Positions 5,079 to 6,809 of a stretch of DNA of 6,809 bases are shown here, piece after piece (the first letter of the stretch is position 1; each line of letters opens with the position of its first letter). The notes under the pieces were generated by a model. It did no database searches. It was not told where the DNA came from and saw nothing but the letters and a program-made list of their open reading frames with translations. The stretch covers positions 1-6,809 of the forward strand of contig JALUTE010000020.1 of the NCBI GenBank assembly GCA_027058255.1. The letters run 5' to 3'. This DNA is from Methyloligella sp. (GTDB taxonomy: Bacteria > Pseudomonadota > Alphaproteobacteria > Rhizobiales > JALUTE01). Both the position numbers and the translations under genes were made by a program.

Positions 5079-6626
5079 TCACTCCCACTCGATGGTGCCG
5101 GGCGGCTTGGAGGTGATGTCGTAGACCACGCGATTGATCCCCCGCACCTCGTTGATGATCCGGGTGGCCGTGCGGCCGAGGAAATCGTGGCTGAAATCAT
5201 AGTAGTCGGCCGTCATGCCGTCGGTGGAGGTGACGGCCCGGAGGGCGCAGACATATTCATAGGTGCGCGCATCCCCCATGACACCGACGGTCTGCACCGG
5301 CAGCAGAACGGCGAAGGCCTGCCAGATCGCGTCATAAAGGCCCGCCTTGCGGATCTCCTCGAGATAGATGGCGTCCGCCTTGCGCAGAATGGCGAGCTTC
5401 TCCCGCGTCACGCCGCCGGGCAGGCGGATGGCGAGGCCCGGCCCCGGGAAGGGATGGCGGCGGATGAAATGCTCCGGCAGGCCGAGCTCACGCCCGAGCG
5501 CCCGCACCTCGTCCTTGAAGAGCTCGCGCAGGGGCTCCACCAGCTCCAGCTTCATGCGCTCGGGCAGGCCGCCCACATTGTGGTGCGACTTGATGGTCAC
5601 CGACGGCCCGCCGGTGAAGGAGACGCTCTCGATCACATCCGGATAGAGCGTGCCCTGGGCGAGAAAATCGATATGGCCGAGCCTGTGCGCCACCTCGTCG
5701 AACACCTCGATGAAGAGACCGCCGATGATCTTGCGCTTCTCCTCCGGGTCCGCGACCCCTTCGAGCGCCGCAAGGAACCGGTCGGCCTCGTCGGCGTGGA
5801 CGAGCGGAATGTTGTAATGGCCCCGGAACATCTCCAGCACCTCCTCCGCCTCGCCTTGGCGCAGGAGGCCGTGGTCCACGAACACGCAGGTGAGCTGATC
5901 GCCGATCGCCTCGTGGATGAGTACGGCCGCCACCGCCGAGTCGACCCCGCCCGAGAGGCCGCACACCACCCGGCCCTTGCCCACCTGCTTGCGGATCTTC
6001 TCGATCTCCGCCTCGCGAAAGCGCGCCATGGTCCAGTCGCCCCGGCAACCGGCGATGCGGTGGGTGAAGTTCCTCAGAATGTCCGCCCCGCGCGGCGTGT
6101 GCACCACCTCGGGGTGGAACTGGAGGCCATAGAAGCGGCGCGCCTCGTCGGCGATGGCGGCAAAGGGCGCGCCCTCGGAGACGGCAATCGCATGGAAGCC
6201 CTCGGGCAGGCTCTCCACCCGGTCGCCATGGCTCATCCACACCTGGTCGCGATCGCCCACCGTCCAGATGCCCTCGAAGAGCGGGCTTTCGGCCACCACC
6301 TCGATCTCGGCGCGGCCGAACTCGCGCGCCTCGGCCTCGGCCACGCGGCCGCCGAGCTGGGCCACCATGGTCTGCTCCCCATAGCAGATGCCGAGCACGG
6401 GAAGACCCGCCGCGAACACGGCATCGGGTGCGCGCGGCGGAGCGATATCCGTCACGCTCGAGGGGCCGCCCGAGAGGATGACCGCCCGGGGCGAGAGGCG
6501 CGCCAAAGCCTCGTCGGCGCTCTGGAAGGGCGCGATCTCGCAATAGACGCCCGACTCGCGCACCCGGCGGGCAATGAGCTGGGTGACCTGGCTGCCAAAA
6601 TCGATGATGAGCACCGTGTCCGTCAT
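5079..6626 (-). CDS. guaA: GMP synthase (glutamine-hydrolysing)
   Basis: It converts XMP, ATP and glutamine to GMP, the last step of guanine nucleotide synthesis, in the cytoplasm. The 515-residue length is normal. The N-terminal class I glutamine amidotransferase domain starts at VLIIDFGSQ. It has the nucleophile Cys81 in GICYGEQ, and His171 and Glu173 in FHPEV. The ATP-pyrophosphatase domain carries the P-loop LSGGVDS (224-230). The C-terminal dimerisation domain shows HPFPGPGLAIR near 391-401 and ends with the canonical KPPGTIEWE. All key residues are present. The start is the ATG at 6626, which matches the usual MT-x-x-x-LIIDFGSQ beginning. The frame stays open upstream to 6674, but the 16 extra residues come only from the adjacent repeat array. 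The ribosome site is weak (GGGA 6 nt away, AGGA directly before the ATG). The repeat array supplies the whole visible leader, and no promoter is visible, so the promoter is beyond the window or inside the array. Confidence 0.98.
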   Translation of the reverse strand: MTDTVLIIDFGSQVTQLIARRVRESGVYCEIAPFQSADEALARLSPRAVILSGGPSSVTDIAPPRAPDAVFAAGLPVLGICYGEQTMVAQLGGRVAEAEAREFGRAEIEVVAESPLFEGIWTVGDRDQVWMSHGDRVESLPEGFHAIAVSEGAPFAAIADEARRFYGLQFHPEVVHTPRGADILRNFTHRIAGCRGDWTMARFREAEIEKIRKQVGKGRVVCGLSGGVDSAVAAVLIHEAIGDQLTCVFVDHGLLRQGEAEEVLEMFRGHYNIPLVHADEADRFLAALEGVADPEEKRKIIGGLFIEVFDEVAHRLGHIDFLAQGTLYPDVIESVSFTGGPSVTIKSHHNVGGLPERMKLELVEPLRELFKDEVRALGRELGLPEHFIRRHPFPGPGLAIRLPGGVTREKLAILRKADAIYLEEIRKAGLYDAIWQAFAVLLPVQTVGVMGDARTYEYVCALRAVTSTDGMTADYYDFSHDFLGRTATRIINEVRGINRVVYDITSKPPGTIEWE

Positions 6627-6632
6627 TCCTGG

Positions 6633-6809
6633 TCCCGGTCGGGCCGACGGCCCTCCTCGCCTGTTGATGTTCAATCCCGGTCGGGGCTTGCGCCCCTCCT
6701 CGCGTCTTGATGTTCAATCCCGGTCGGGCCGACGGCCCTCCTCGCCTCTTGACCTGCGATCCCGGTCGGGCCGACGGCCCTCCTCGCCTCTTGATGTTCA
6801 ATCCCGGTC
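6633..6809. repeat. Tandem 42-bp hairpin-bearing repeats in the guaA leader
   Basis: Four full units begin with TCCCGGTCGG at 6633, 6675, 6718 and 6760. A fifth starts at 6802 and is cut by the window end. Periods are 42, 43, 42 and 42 bp, with no unique spacers. Each unit holds a 5-bp GC stem: GGGCC-GAC-GGCCC at 6641-6653, 6726-6738 and 6768-6780. The second unit instead has GGGGC-TTGC-GCCCC at 6683-6696. Other parts are TCCTCGC and, in most copies, TTGATGTTCAA. Unit 3 differs in four bases of that last part. The array begins 6 nt from the guaA ATG. On the minus strand each unit reads as 14 codons (core RRGGPSARPG), but the 43-bp unit breaks that frame and no separate gene is supported. Confidence 0.9.

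Noticed and set aside
4143..6710. Rightward open frame of 855 codons opposite guaA and the ThiE-like gene
   Set aside because: It is antisense to GuaA, whose catalytic motifs are intact, and its composition (rich in Arg, His, Gly, Leu) is typical of an antisense shadow in GC-rich DNA.
5488..6801. Leftward 437-codon frame starting in the repeats
   Set aside because: It overlaps guaA in another frame. Only its first 45 or so residues are repetitive, and the rest is a GuaA shadow.
6633..6809. CRISPR array
   Set aside because: The 42-bp units are contiguous with no unique spacers, the hairpin is too GC-rich and short-looped, and no cas genes are present.

Overview
The window is GC-rich DNA of a type common in Alphaproteobacteria, perhaps Hyphomicrobiales or a relative. 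This rests on codon bias, the GuaA sequence, a ThiE-like plus Sel1-repeat gene pair, and an Ala/Pro-rich TPR-type protein. The genus cannot be named from sequence alone. There is one rightward gene at the left edge. Everything else reads leftward.

Layout, left to right. Positions 1-746 (+) hold the 3' part of a Pro/Ala-rich protein with a C-terminal TPR/Sel1-like helical module. It ends before a strong intrinsic terminator (813-842). Positions 901-3150 (-) hold a tight three-gene operon, transcribed in the order alpha/beta-hydrolase, unknown exported protein, TlpA/ResA-like thioredoxin. Gaps are 19 nt and a 4-nt ATGA overlap, and all three products carry N-terminal export signals or anchors. 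Positions 3293-6626 (-) hold guaA (GMP synthase), a divergent ThiE-family protein and an exported Sel1-repeat protein, with short gaps (18 and 34 nt) that suggest co-transcription. Positions 6633-6809 hold an array of about 42-bp tandem repeats that abuts the guaA start codon and runs off the window.

How the genes may work together. guaA is a housekeeping purine gene. The two genes behind it have no obvious role in purine synthesis. The three-gene exported operon is the best candidate for an undescribed system. An esterase-type hydrolase and an unknown protein each have exactly two cysteines in their predicted exported part, and they are co-translated with a membrane-anchored thioredoxin. This fits a cell-envelope module in which the thioredoxin services its own partners, but that role is inference.

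The most striking DNA-level signal is the repeat array in the guaA leader. One of its four full units carries a compensatory double change in the hairpin stem plus a loop-length change, which argues that the hairpin, not an encoded peptide, is what is kept.
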